Source: Methylorubrum populi
GTDB lineage: Bacteria; Pseudomonadota; Alphaproteobacteria; Rhizobiales; Beijerinckiaceae
Assembly (NCBI GenBank): GCA_020741775.1
Contig: DYYG01000042.1
Location: 26,556-90,555, forward strand
Direction: 5' to 3'
DNA length: 64,000 nucleotides
Made by a program: the position numbers and the translations under genes. The notes under the pieces are model-generated. The model saw only the letters and a list, made by a program, of their open reading frames with translations. It was not told where the DNA came from and did not search any database. Of the stretch, positions 1-8,199 are shown piece after piece. The first letter of the stretch is position 1, and each line of letters starts with the position of its first letter.

Positions 1-1
1 G

Positions 2-175
2 CGCATCCACCTCGCCGTGGACGAGGCGGTGCTGGCCGAGCGCCGCGCCGCCCGCGAGGCCGAGGGCTGGAAGCCGGCCGCCCCGCGCAAGCGCAAGGTC
101 AGCACCGCGTTGCGCGCCTACGCGATGCTCGCCACCAGCGCCGCCAAGGGCGCCGTGCGGAGGCTCGAACAATAG
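2..175 (+). CDS. ilvD: Dihydroxy-acid dehydratase, C-terminal end (partial)
   Basis: This is the last 57 codons of a gene entering from the left edge. IlvD dehydrates dihydroxy acids to 2-keto acids in branched-chain amino acid synthesis. The visible tail contains LAERRAA, then W-K-P, then [15 protein letters not shown] and KGAVR. This is the same order as the end of E. coli IlvD (LAARREA, WTP, VSFALRAYASLATSA, KGAVR). The reading frame is open to the edge and ends at TAG. The Fe-S and catalytic parts lie outside the window. Identification rests on this C-terminal signature alone but is a close match. Confidence 0.88.
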   Translation, partial: RIHLAVDEAVLAERRAAREAEGWKPAAPRKRKVSTALRAYAMLATSAAKGAVRRLEQ

Positions 176-290
176 GCCTGACCGTGAGCGCGAGGCGCCT
201 CTGCATGAGGCCCCTCGCGCGCCGGGCACGGATCGCGCATAGACGGTGTCTCAGGCGGTGCTTCGCGCCGGACGGGAGACTGTGAGACCC

Positions 291-1301
291 ATGCAGATCG
301 CCACGCCCTACCTGATGTTCCTCGGCGACGTGCCGGACCGGCTCGCCGCCAAGACCGCCTACGGCATCAACGATTGGCGCCCCGAATGGTGTGTCGGGCA
401 GTTCCGGATGGAGGGCTGCGCCGCCGATCTCGACATTCCGGACCTGACGCTGGAGCAGGCGGTCGCCAAGGGCTGCAAGACCATGGTGGTCGGCGTCGTC
501 AATGCCGGTGGCGTGCTGCCCGAGCATTGGGTGGAGAAGATCGTCGCCGCCCTCGATGCCGGGCTCGACGTGGCGAGCGGGCTGCACGTGCGCCTCGGCT
601 CGATTTCCGCAATCGCCGAAGCCGCGCAGCGCAACGGCCGTGCCCTGCACGATGTCCGCCACACCACCGAGACCTTCCCCACCGGCAAGGGCAGCAAGCG
701 ACCGGGCCGGCGCCTGCTCACCGTCGGCACCGATTGCTCCGTCGGCAAGAAATACACCGCCCTGGCGCTGGAGCGCGGCATGCGCGAGCGCGGCTTCGAC
801 GCGGATTTCCGCGCCACGGGACAAACCGGCGTGTTCATCTCCGGCCGGGGTGTCGCCATCGACGCGGTGGTGGCCGACTTCATCTCCGGTGCCGTCGAAT
901 GGGTCTCTCCGGCCAATGAACCGAACCACTGGGATCTGATCGAGGGCCAGGGCTCGCTGTTCCATCCCTCCTTCGCCGGAGTGAGCCTCGGCCTGCTGCA
1001 TGGGGCCCAGGCCGACGCCTTCGTGATCTGCCATGAGCCGACCCGCACCCGCATGCGCGGGGTCGAGGCCAGCCTGCCGACGATACAGGAGGTGATCGAC
1101 CTGACGATCCGCTGCGGCTCGCTCACCAATCCGGGCATCCGCCCGGTGGGGATCGCGATCAACACCCAGGCCCTGGCCGAGCCGCAGGCCCGGGCGCTGC
1201 TGGCCGAGACGGAGACGGCTCACCGCCTGCCCGCGACCGATCCGGTGCGGTTCGGCGTCGAGGGCATCGTCGACCGGATCGCCGCCGAGTTTCCGGCCTG
1301 A
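291..1301 (+). CDS. dgcN: DUF1611 family D-glutamate N-acetyltransferase-type protein (DgcN)
   Basis: A 336-residue protein of the DUF1611 family. DgcN homologues are reported to N-acetylate D-glutamate so that DgcA can racemise it, feeding D-Glu into central metabolism. Seen here: a P-loop-like GTDCSVGKKYTA at about residue 146, a GQTGVFISGRG segment, and the long C-terminal half with EGQGSLFHPSFAG typical of the family. ATG at 291 was chosen because family members begin with a short strand (MQIATPYLMFLG); a GTG 45 bases upstream is possible. It lies 16 bases before the dgcA start, which supports a two-gene operon. Substrate assignment is inferred from family and pairing. Confidence 0.82.
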   Translation: MQIATPYLMFLGDVPDRLAAKTAYGINDWRPEWCVGQFRMEGCAADLDIPDLTLEQAVAKGCKTMVVGVVNAGGVLPEHWVEKIVAALDAGLDVASGLHVRLGSISAIAEAAQRNGRALHDVRHTTETFPTGKGSKRPGRRLLTVGTDCSVGKKYTALALERGMRERGFDADFRATGQTGVFISGRGVAIDAVVADFISGAVEWVSPANEPNHWDLIEGQGSLFHPSFAGVSLGLLHGAQADAFVICHEPTRTRMRGVEASLPTIQEVIDLTIRCGSLTNPGIRPVGIAINTQALAEPQARALLAETETAHRLPATDPVRFGVEGIVDRIAAEFPA

Positions 1302-1317
1302 GGGAGGATCTTCGCCG

Positions 1318-2301
1318 ATGCCGCGCCGCCTCTCCGTCACCGTCGAACGCTTCCCCATCGCCGGGGCCTTCACGATTTCCCGCGGCAGCCGCACCGAGGC
1401 GGTGGTGGTCGTCGCCACCGTCGAAGACAGCGCTGTGCGGGGCCAGGGCGAATGCGTGCCCTATGCCCGCTATGGCGAGAGCGTGGAGAGCGTCGCCGCC
1501 GCCCTCGAGGAGCAAGCCGGCTGGATCGCGGATGGGGGAGGGCGCTTCGATCTCGCCGGGCGGATGAAGCCGGGCGCGGCCCGCAACGCCCTCGACTGCG
1601 CCCTGTGGGATTTCGAGGCCAAAAGCAGTGGCACGCCGGCCTATGCCCTTGCCGGGCTCGCCGCGCCGGGTCCGGTTACCACCGCCTACACCCTGAGCCT
1701 CGGCGATCCGGAAGCCATGGAGGAGGCGGCGCGCAACGCCGCTCACCGGCCGCTCCTCAAGGTGAAGCTCGGCGGCGAGGGCGATCCCGAACGGATCGCC
1801 GCCGTACGTCGGGGCGCCCCGGATTCTCGCCTCATCGTCGATGCCAACGAGGCGTGGCGGCCGGAGACGCTTCAGGACAATCTCGCGGCCTGCCTCGCGG
1901 CCGGGGTCGGCCTCATCGAGCAGCCGCTGCCCGCCGGGGAGGACGCTCTTCTGGCCGAGATCGACCGGACCATCCCGATCTGTGCCGACGAGAGCCTGCA
2001 CGACCGGGCCGGACTCGATGCCCTGGCGAAGCGCTACGATGCCATCAACATCAAGCTCGACAAGGCCGGCGGCCTGACCGAGGCGCTCAAGCTCGCCCAC
2101 GAGGCGCGGGCGCGTGGCTTCGAGATCATGGTCGGCTGCATGGTCGGCTCGTCGCTCGCCATGGCGCCGGCGATGCTGATCGCCCACCACGCGGCCTATG
2201 TCGATCTCGACGGGCCGCTGCTGCTCGCCCGCGACCGGGAGCCAGCCTTGCGCTACGAGGGCAGCACGGTCTTCCCGCCGCCTCCCGAGCTATGGGGCTG
2301 A
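1318..2301 (+). CDS. dgcA: Dipeptide epimerase / N-acetyl-D-Glu racemase (enolase superfamily)
   Basis: A 327-residue enolase-superfamily enzyme of the muconate-lactonising/AE-epimerase type. Visible motifs are the K-V-K-L acid/base lysine motif near residue 150, the first metal ligand in VDANEAW, the second in LIEQPL, the third in CADES, and the second catalytic lysine in INIKLDKAGG. The family covers L-Ala-D/L-Glu epimerase and, when next to dgcN, N-acetyl-glutamate racemase. The adjacent dgcN favours the second role. A GGAGG-type ribosome site precedes ATG. The gene converges on the lytic transglycosylase with only three bases between the stop codons. Confidence 0.85.
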   Translation: MPRRLSVTVERFPIAGAFTISRGSRTEAVVVVATVEDSAVRGQGECVPYARYGESVESVAAALEEQAGWIADGGGRFDLAGRMKPGAARNALDCALWDFEAKSSGTPAYALAGLAAPGPVTTAYTLSLGDPEAMEEAARNAAHRPLLKVKLGGEGDPERIAAVRRGAPDSRLIVDANEAWRPETLQDNLAACLAAGVGLIEQPLPAGEDALLAEIDRTIPICADESLHDRAGLDALAKRYDAINIKLDKAGGLTEALKLAHEARARGFEIMVGCMVGSSLAMAPAMLIAHHAAYVDLDGPLLLARDREPALRYEGSTVFPPPPELWG

Positions 2302-2304
2302 CGC

Positions 2305-3423
2305 CTACTGCACCGAGTGGAGCGCGAGCGACGGCGGAACGGATTCGTTGATGCGCAGGCGGGCATCGAGAATCGGCTCCGCCTGTTCCTCGGCCTGCTG
2401 CTGCGCGGCGAGGTCGGCGATGGCCTGATACTGGCTGAGGCGCCGGTCGATCATGCCGTCGAGCTTCTCGTGGACTTCCGCCACCGTGAGGCTGCGGCGC
2501 TTGCCGCCTTCCTTCTCGGTGAAGATGGCGCGGTTGGCCCGCGCGGCGCGGCCGAAGGCGGCCTTGGCGACCTTGTCCGGATCCTCGGCGCTCAGCGACA
2601 GGAACTTGCCGGCGCTCGCGGTGCCGAGGAAATGCGCGAGGTAGAGTTCGGTGGTCTTCAATTCACGGCCGATCCGGGCCTCGATCCGGCTGCGGTCGCG
2701 CTTGATCAGTTCACCCGCCATCAGGCCGGAAATGTAGGGATCGTTGCGCAGATCGAGCACCCGCTTGCGCAGGCCTGCATCGGCGATGGTGATGCCGCCA
2801 CCTTGGCCCTTCACTGCGGCGGCCTCGTCGGCGAGCCCATGCTTGGCGCCGTATTGCCGGATCATCTCCAGCCACGTGCCGGTCACGAACTGGAACAATC
2901 CCTGAGCCGAGGAGGCGGAGGACTTCACGCTGGTGTCGAAGCTCGATTCCTTGTCGGCGAGCGCCATCATGTAGACGGGGTCGACGCCGGTTACCTCGGA
3001 GGCGCGCAGGATGGTCTCCACCAGGGGACGCGACACGCTCATATCGCCGAAGCGCAGAATGTCGTCATCGCCGTCGAGGCGCGGATTGGCCAGCGAGGCC
3101 TGCATCCGCTCGATCGGCGCGGTGAGGCTGCCATCCTGGCCAAGAAGGGCGGTGCCGCCCCATTCCGCGTCGGCGCCGGCCGGGCGCAGATCGGCGCGCA
3201 CCATCAGCGGGATCGAGGCCGAAAGGGCGGCGGTGTTCTCATAGGCGGCGGCCCCGTGCGGCGCGGCCATCAGCAGCGTCACGGTCGCGGTCACGGCCGC
3301 GAGGCCACGGGTGAAGCGGCCGAGCGAGCGCCGCGAGAAGGCCTCGTTGCTGACAGCCGAAGCGCAAGGCACGAATCGGCTCACGTCGTCGGCGCAGAGC
3401 GCCGGCTCCGGGTAAACCCCCAT
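2305..3423 (-). CDS. Exported lytic transglycosylase (SLT fold)
   Basis: A 372-residue envelope protein that should cleave peptidoglycan glycan strands. The catalytic block lies in the middle: MALADKESSFDTSVKSS with the glutamate of the K-E-S motif, followed by SAQGLFQFVTGTWLEMI, the standard SLT pattern. Near residue 50 a hydrophobic stretch ending in AAPHGAAAYE looks like a secretion signal with an unusually long N-terminal lead. Start chosen at the ATG preceded by AAGGAAG; 28 more upstream codons are open but have no good ribosome site. The C-terminal third is charged and helical. Two perfect CtrA-type boxes lie about 120-160 bases upstream, suggesting cell-cycle control. Confidence 0.82.
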   Translation of the reverse strand: MGVYPEPALCADDVSRFVPCASAVSNEAFSRRSLGRFTRGLAAVTATVTLLMAAPHGAAAYENTAALSASIPLMVRADLRPAGADAEWGGTALLGQDGSLTAPIERMQASLANPRLDGDDDILRFGDMSVSRPLVETILRASEVTGVDPVYMMALADKESSFDTSVKSSASSAQGLFQFVTGTWLEMIRQYGAKHGLADEAAAVKGQGGGITIADAGLRKRVLDLRNDPYISGLMAGELIKRDRSRIEARIGRELKTTELYLAHFLGTASAGKFLSLSAEDPDKVAKAAFGRAARANRAIFTEKEGGKRRSLTVAEVHEKLDGMIDRRLSQYQAIADLAAQQQAEEQAEPILDARLRINESVPPSLALHSVQ

Positions 3424-3541
3424 CGGTCTTCCTTGTTGATGCCGCGGCGTTCTTATGGGCCGGGCTTTGTTTTGACCGGCGGAGGTTTCGCCGCCGGGTG
3501 TGACCACAATGGGACCACCCCGTGATCCAAACGTGTTCCCG

Positions 3542-3580
3542 TTAACGGGGCGTTAAGTCACTGTTTTAACGAGATATTAA
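3542..3580. promoter_or_regulatory. Tandem CtrA-type boxes (TTAA-N7-TTAA, twice)
   Basis: Two exact matches to the CtrA consensus occur in 39 bases: TTAA at 3542 and 3553 with seven bases between them, and TTAA at 3566 and 3577 with seven bases between them. In GC-rich DNA four such tetramers with this spacing are unlikely by chance. They sit in the 316-base divergent spacer between the lytic transglycosylase and the inositol-3-phosphate synthase. The rest of that spacer shows only a short GC hairpin near 3480. CtrA is the alphaproteobacterial cell-cycle response regulator; which of the two genes it controls cannot be told from sequence. Confidence 0.6.
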
Positions 3581-3739
3581 TCAATTCCGCCGGGCGGGTG
3601 CGGCGTCCCCCTGCGGCAAAGATGGCGGCTGGGCAGCTGGAACGGTCCAGGATGGTCACAGTTGTCATGGGCCGCGCGGCGGCCAGTTTGGGCTCATCCA
3701 AAGACGTCAGCGCCACCACAGCAGAAAGATCGTGTTCCC

Positions 3740-4933
3740 ATGGGCATTCAGACCGGTCGACGCGTCGGAGTGGCGTTCGTTGGCATGGGCGGAGCCGTCG
3801 CGACGACCGCTATCGCCGGTATCGAGACCATCAAGTCCGGCTCGAACCGTCTGGATGGGCTGCCTCTTGCTAACGTGTCGGTCGCAGGCTTGGCCGATTA
3901 CAAGGATCTCGTCTTCGGCGGTTGGGATTTGAACGGCGACGACCTTGCCTCGGCCGCTACGGAACACGGCGTCCTCTCCCGCGAGGACATCGAGAACGGG
4001 GCCCAGGCGCTCAAGGGCATCACTCCCTGGCCTGCGGTGGGCTCGGCCAAGTTCTGCAAGAACATCGACGGAGCCAACCGCATCGTCGCCAAGGATCACC
4101 GTGAGACCGTCTCGGTCATCGCCAGCGATCTCAACCGCTTCCGCAAAGAGAGCAATCTCGACGAGGTCGTCGTCGTCAACCTCGCCTCGACCGAGCGCTG
4201 GCCCGACCTGTCGGACCCGGTGCTGAACTCGGTGGAAGCCTTCGAGAAGGGCCTGGATGCGAGCGACGAGTCGATCTCGCCGGCCATGCTCTACGCCTAT
4301 GCGGCCATCAAGAGCGGCGTGCCCTACGCCAATTTCACGCCGAGCGTCGCCGCCGACGTGCCAGCCCTCCTCGAACTCGCCCGTGAGATGAACGTGCCGG
4401 TGGCCGGCAAGGACGGTAAGACCGGCCAGACCATGATGAAGACGGTGCTGGCGCCGGCCCTGAAGGCCCGCTCGCTCCACGTGGACGGCTGGTTCTCGAC
4501 CAACATCCTCGGCAACCGCGACGGCTTGGCGCTGAACGACCCGAACTCGCTTCAATCGAAGCTCAACACCAAGGGAACGGTGCTCGACTCGATTCTCGGC
4601 TACCCGGTCGAGGATCACCTCGTGCACATCCACTATTACCGCCCGCGCGGCGACGACAAGGAAGCCTGGGACAACGTCGACGTCACCGGCTTCATGGGCC
4701 AGCGCATGCAGATCAAGGTGAACTTCCTCTGCAAGGACTCGATCCTGGCCGCGCCCCTCGTCATCGAGATCGCCCGTGTGCTCGACCTCGCCAAGAGCCG
4801 TGGCGATGGCGGTGTGCAGGAGCAGCTCTCGACCTTCTTCAAGGCACCGATGGTGAAGAACGGCCGTGGGCCGGAGCACGATTTCGGTAAGCAGCAGCGG
4901 ATGCTGTTCGACTGGCTGGGCGCGCAGCACTGA
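3740..4933 (+). CDS. Inositol-3-phosphate synthase
   Basis: A 397-residue NAD-dependent enzyme converting glucose-6-phosphate to 1L-myo-inositol-3-phosphate. The N-terminal Rossmann glycine motif is FVGMGGAVATT. The family core is present: GKDGKTGQTMMK, then ILGNRDGLALNDP, then QSKLNTKG. The C-terminal KVNFLCKDSILAAPLVIEI matches the bacterial/archaeal short form. ATG was chosen just before GIQTGRRVGVAFVG because upstream codons are unlike the family. First gene of the YcaO-containing cluster; the next start follows after 12 bases. A myo-inositol supply gene at the head of a glycosyltransferase/deacetylase cluster recalls mycothiol logic, but the MshC and MshD partners are not visible. Confidence 0.88.
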   Translation: MGIQTGRRVGVAFVGMGGAVATTAIAGIETIKSGSNRLDGLPLANVSVAGLADYKDLVFGGWDLNGDDLASAATEHGVLSREDIENGAQALKGITPWPAVGSAKFCKNIDGANRIVAKDHRETVSVIASDLNRFRKESNLDEVVVVNLASTERWPDLSDPVLNSVEAFEKGLDASDESISPAMLYAYAAIKSGVPYANFTPSVAADVPALLELAREMNVPVAGKDGKTGQTMMKTVLAPALKARSLHVDGWFSTNILGNRDGLALNDPNSLQSKLNTKGTVLDSILGYPVEDHLVHIHYYRPRGDDKEAWDNVDVTGFMGQRMQIKVNFLCKDSILAAPLVIEIARVLDLAKSRGDGGVQEQLSTFFKAPMVKNGRGPEHDFGKQQRMLFDWLGAQH

Positions 4934-4945
4934 GGCGCCGGTTCC

Positions 4946-5866
4946 GTGGCGACCGTTTCTCACACGGACCCGGCCGCTCCCGTCGCCCTGCGGGAACTGC
5001 TGGTCGAACTCGGTGACCTGAAGCGCGTCCGCTCGGCGGGCCGCCAGGGCTCCATCGCCGAACGTCTGTTCGCGCAAGGATGGTCGGCGCTCACCGGGGG
5101 TGCCGCGCCGGAAACGGTCGCCCTGGACATCACCGCCAAGGCTTTGGCCGCCGCGCGGCTCTGCGATCTCGACGCCGCGTTCCTCGCCGCTGCCGGTCTC
5201 GAGGCCGGGCAGGCCGCCGACGTGCTGGTGGCCGGGCTCGACGCCGTGGCCGGCGCGGTCGATCCTGACCTTCGGGAGCGGCTGCGCGTCTGCCTGCGCG
5301 AGCCGGCATCCCTGCCGGAGGGGCCGGTTCCCGGCTTCGTCGGGGCACTGGCGCAGCAGCCGCGGGCGGGCGTCACCTGCCCCGGCAAGCCGCGCATCCT
5401 GCTGGAGCCGCCGGAGAACCACGCCGAGCATTGCCTCGTTGTGGCGGTCTACGGTGTCCTCCTCAGCCCCTTCTACCGCGCGGATTCGACCACGGTGTTC
5501 CTCGCCGCCATGGCGCATCACTTCCACAACGCGGCGATGCCGGATGCGGGCTTCACCGGCGAGATGCTCCTCGGCGACCATCTCTGGCCGATCGTCGGGC
5601 GCTGCTCGGAATGGGCTCTCGACGAGCTGGATCCTCCCTTGAGGGACAGCGTCCGTGCCGCCCGGCTCATCCTGCCGGACGATGCCACGGCCGAGGGGAG
5701 GGCTTTTCACGCCGCCGACTCGATCGATCGGGTGCTTCAGATCGCTCAGCACCTGCGGGCGGCAACGCTGACCATGGACACGGTGCTCGGCGAGATGGAG
5801 CTGGTCCATGACGGACCGGTCAAGGCTTTCCAGGATCGCGTTCTGACCGATATGCGCATCCCGTGA
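4946..5866 (+). CDS. HD-superfamily-like protein of the inositol/YcaO cluster
   Basis: A 306-residue protein from a GTG start, not confidently recognised. The C-terminal half has a histidine/aspartate pattern resembling HD phosphohydrolases: ENHAEHC near residue 157, MAHHFHNA near 189, GDHL near 210 and FHAADSIDR near 255, close to the A-D-S-L-D-R ending of YfbR-like nucleotidases. The canonical adjacent HD pair is not clear, so catalytic competence is uncertain. The N-terminal 120 residues are Ala/Leu-rich helices without recognisable motifs. By position it could remove phosphate from a cyclitol or nucleotide intermediate; that is inference only. A CitG-type triphosphoribosyl transferase was considered and found less fitting. 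Confidence 0.55.
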   Translation: MATVSHTDPAAPVALRELLVELGDLKRVRSAGRQGSIAERLFAQGWSALTGGAAPETVALDITAKALAAARLCDLDAAFLAAAGLEAGQAADVLVAGLDAVAGAVDPDLRERLRVCLREPASLPEGPVPGFVGALAQQPRAGVTCPGKPRILLEPPENHAEHCLVVAVYGVLLSPFYRADSTTVFLAAMAHHFHNAAMPDAGFTGEMLLGDHLWPIVGRCSEWALDELDPPLRDSVRAARLILPDDATAEGRAFHAADSIDRVLQIAQHLRAATLTMDTVLGEMELVHDGPVKAFQDRVLTDMRIP

Positions 5867-5897
5867 CGTCTCGCGCTCTCCGGCAGAATCCAGGATC

Positions 5898-7079
5898 ATG
5901 ATCCCCTTCGATCTCCTCTCGCCGGAGACCGGCCACCCGCTGAAGGCCGACGGCGCGCATGCCCTGCGCGATGTCGAGACCGGGGCGCGCTGGCCAGTCA
6001 TCGACGGCATCCCGTATCTGCGCACCGGTCGCGACAGCCTCGTTGCGTCGGTTCTCCAGCATCTCGATGCCGGCCGCGAAGAGGAGGCTCTGGTTCTCCT
6101 CTTGGCCGATCAGGACGATTGGTGGACGGGTCCGCCCGCCGATCCCGAGGCGTTGCGGCGGCTGATCCGGGAGCGCCAGAACGCCACCCTGCGCCAGGCG
6201 GTCGATTGGCTCGGCTGGGGCCGGGTCGGGGATTACTTCGTCAACCGCTGGACCGATCCGACCTTCCTGGCGGGCTTGAGCCTGCTGGAGGCCCACTGGA
6301 ACAGCCCTGCCTGCGCCTTCGAGCTGGCCTGCGGTATCGGCCAGTACCTGCGGGAGCTGAAGCGGCACGGAGTGAAGGTCGCCGGCGCGGATGTGGTCTT
6401 CGCCAAGCTCTGGGTCGCCCGGCACTGGGTGGTCGGAAAAGGTGCGCAACTGTTCTGCTTCGATGCGACCTCGCCGCATTGGCCGATTCCCGAGGCGCCG
6501 GTCGATCTCGCGATCTGCAACGACGCGTTCTACTTCCTCGACGACAAGCCGTGCGTGCTCTCCTGCCTGCGCCAGACCGCCGGGGAAGAAGGATGGCTCG
6601 CCATCAGCCACATCCACAACAGCGGCCGGCCCGGCTTTTCCGCCGGCAAGGCGATCTCGGCGGCCGAGATCGAGGAGCTGTTTCCCGACGGGCTGGTCTA
6701 CGACGATGCCGAACTGACCCGCGCCCTGGTGGAGGCGCGCGCGCCGCAGCCGCGCGAGCCGCGTGAGCTGCGCGGCTGCGAGGCCTTCTCCGTGGTGGCG
6801 GGGCCGGGAATGCGCCCGGCGCCGCGCCGGATCGTCGACGGCATCACCCTGCCGCCGGCCGAGGCGGCCTTGCGGCTCAACCCGCTCTACAGGCCCGATG
6901 ACGGTGCCTTCGCGATCCGCTGGCCCTCCGAACGGTACGAGGCGGAATACGCGCCCCTGGCGACCTACCCGCTGCATTCGGAGGGGCCGGCCGCCATCGC
7001 CTGGGCCGGCAAACCTGACGCGCCGGAGGCGGATCGGGTGCGCCGCCGCGAATATGTCGATCTGCCGGAGCGCTGGTGA
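5898..7079 (+). CDS. SAM-dependent methyltransferase with Trm112-like N-terminus
   Basis: A 393-residue protein. Residues 1-45 resemble a Trm112-like module (LLSPETGHPL, then GARWPVIDGIPYLR) that has lost the zinc cysteines. A class I methyltransferase fold follows, with motif I FELACGIGQYL at about residue 140 and the acidic strand end GADVV. VDLAICNDAFYFLDD is the post-II region. The last 150 residues form an extra domain of unknown role. It lies between the HD-like gene and the dehydrogenase, and its stop codon TGA overlaps the next start. Substrate unknown; O- or N-methylation of a cyclitol or glycoside is a reasonable guess. Confidence 0.72.
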   Translation: MIPFDLLSPETGHPLKADGAHALRDVETGARWPVIDGIPYLRTGRDSLVASVLQHLDAGREEEALVLLLADQDDWWTGPPADPEALRRLIRERQNATLRQAVDWLGWGRVGDYFVNRWTDPTFLAGLSLLEAHWNSPACAFELACGIGQYLRELKRHGVKVAGADVVFAKLWVARHWVVGKGAQLFCFDATSPHWPIPEAPVDLAICNDAFYFLDDKPCVLSCLRQTAGEEGWLAISHIHNSGRPGFSAGKAISAAEIEELFPDGLVYDDAELTRALVEARAPQPREPRELRGCEAFSVVAGPGMRPAPRRIVDGITLPPAEAALRLNPLYRPDDGAFAIRWPSERYEAEYAPLATYPLHSEGPAAIAWAGKPDAPEADRVRRREYVDLPERW

Positions 7080-8107
7080 TGGAGGAACGCATCGGCTGGG
7101 GCATCGTCGGCTATGGCTGGGTCGCCCGCGATTACATGGCGCCCGCGATCCGCGCCGCCGGTCACCGTCTCGTGGCGGTGGCCGATCCGGGTGAGGTCTC
7201 CCGAGCGGCGGCGGAGAAGGAGGGCGCCCGGGCCCATGCCGATCTCGCTGGGCTGATCGCCGAGCCCGAGGTCGAGGCGGTCTACGTCGCTACCCCCAAT
7301 CACCTGCATCGCGGCGCCGTCGAGGCGCTCTGTGCCGCCGGGAAGGCGGTTCTGTGCGAGAAGCCGATGGCGGCCTCCCTCGCCGATGCCGAGGCGATGG
7401 CGGCTACCGTGCGCCGCTCCGGCGCCTTCTACGGTACCGCCTTCGACCAGCGCCATCACCCCGGCCACCGTGCCATGCAGGCCCTGATCCGGGAAGGCCG
7501 GATCGGCACGGTGACGGCGATCCGCATCGTCTATGCCTGCTGGCTCGACCGGGGCTGGACCTCGTTCGAGGGCCAGGACAATTGGCGCATCGATCCGGCC
7601 CAGGCCGGCGGCGGCGCGCTGATGGATCTCGCCCCCCACGGCATCGACCTCGTCGATTTCCTGCTCGGCGAACCCATCGTCGAGATCGCCGCCATGACCC
7701 AGGCCCGCGCCCAGGATTACGCCGTCGATGACGGCGCCCTGCTGATCGGCCGGACGGGGTCGGGCGCGCTCGCCCAGCTCAACGTCGCCTATAACTGTCC
7801 CGATGCGCTCCCCCGCCGCCGGCTCGAAGTGGTCGGCACCCGGGGGATGCTGACCGCCATCGATACGATGGGGCAGACCGCCGGCGGGTCGCTCACCCTG
7901 ACCGAGGGCGTGCAGGGCGGTACCGAGACCATCGCCTTCGACCGGCAGGCCTCCCCCTTCCTCGAACAGGTGCGCGCCTTCGGCCGCGCCCTGCGCGACA
8001 GCGAGGCCCGTGCCGCCTGGGATGCCGAGCGCGATCTTCACACCATGCGCCTGATCGCCCGCGCCTACGCGGCGGCCGGCGCGCCGGCTGGCCGCGACGC
8101 GGCCTGA
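7079..8107 (+). CDS. Gfo/Idh/MocA family oxidoreductase
   Basis: A 342-residue NAD(P)-dependent sugar or cyclitol dehydrogenase. The N-terminal Rossmann motif is GIVGYGWVARDYM. The family signature LCEKPMA lies near residue 95 and carries the catalytic lysine. The C-terminal alpha/beta domain contains GGGALMDLAPHGIDLVDFL, with the usual D-x-x-x-H pair. The family oxidises hydroxyls of inositols, amino sugars and UDP-sugars. With an inositol-phosphate synthase upstream, inositol or an inositol derivative is a likely substrate (inference). The ATG shares its A with the preceding TGA; a GTG three bases earlier is an alternative start. Confidence 0.83.
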   Translation: MEERIGWGIVGYGWVARDYMAPAIRAAGHRLVAVADPGEVSRAAAEKEGARAHADLAGLIAEPEVEAVYVATPNHLHRGAVEALCAAGKAVLCEKPMAASLADAEAMAATVRRSGAFYGTAFDQRHHPGHRAMQALIREGRIGTVTAIRIVYACWLDRGWTSFEGQDNWRIDPAQAGGGALMDLAPHGIDLVDFLLGEPIVEIAAMTQARAQDYAVDDGALLIGRTGSGALAQLNVAYNCPDALPRRRLEVVGTRGMLTAIDTMGQTAGGSLTLTEGVQGGTETIAFDRQASPFLEQVRAFGRALRDSEARAAWDAERDLHTMRLIARAYAAAGAPAGRDAA

Positions 8108-8141
8108 CAATATTTGGGAGGAGACCGGCTCATCGAGCCCA

Positions 8142-8168
8142 CACCTCAGGATGAGGTTCTGGGTTGGG
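8142..8168. repeat. Remnant right end of the intergenic palindromic repeat
   Basis: CACCTCAGGATGAGG followed by a GGGTTGG stretch matches the right end of the complete palindrome located 1.8 kb downstream, about 22 of 26 positions by eye. The left arm is absent, so this is a half element in the 92-base spacer before the YcaO gene. It shows that both gaps flanking ycaO were hit by the same repeat family. Confidence 0.6.
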
Positions 8169-8199
8169 ACAGAGCCGGTCAGCCGCGAACGGGACACCC

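Noticed and set aside
4946..5866. CitG/MdcB-type triphosphoribosyl-dephospho-CoA synthase
   Set aside because: The G-x-x-G and acidic motifs of that family are not evident; the His/Asp spacing resembles HD proteins more.
3707..6025. 772-codon minus-strand frame opposite the inositol synthase and HD-like genes
   Set aside because: Spans two confidently coding genes and the gap between them without recognisable motifs.
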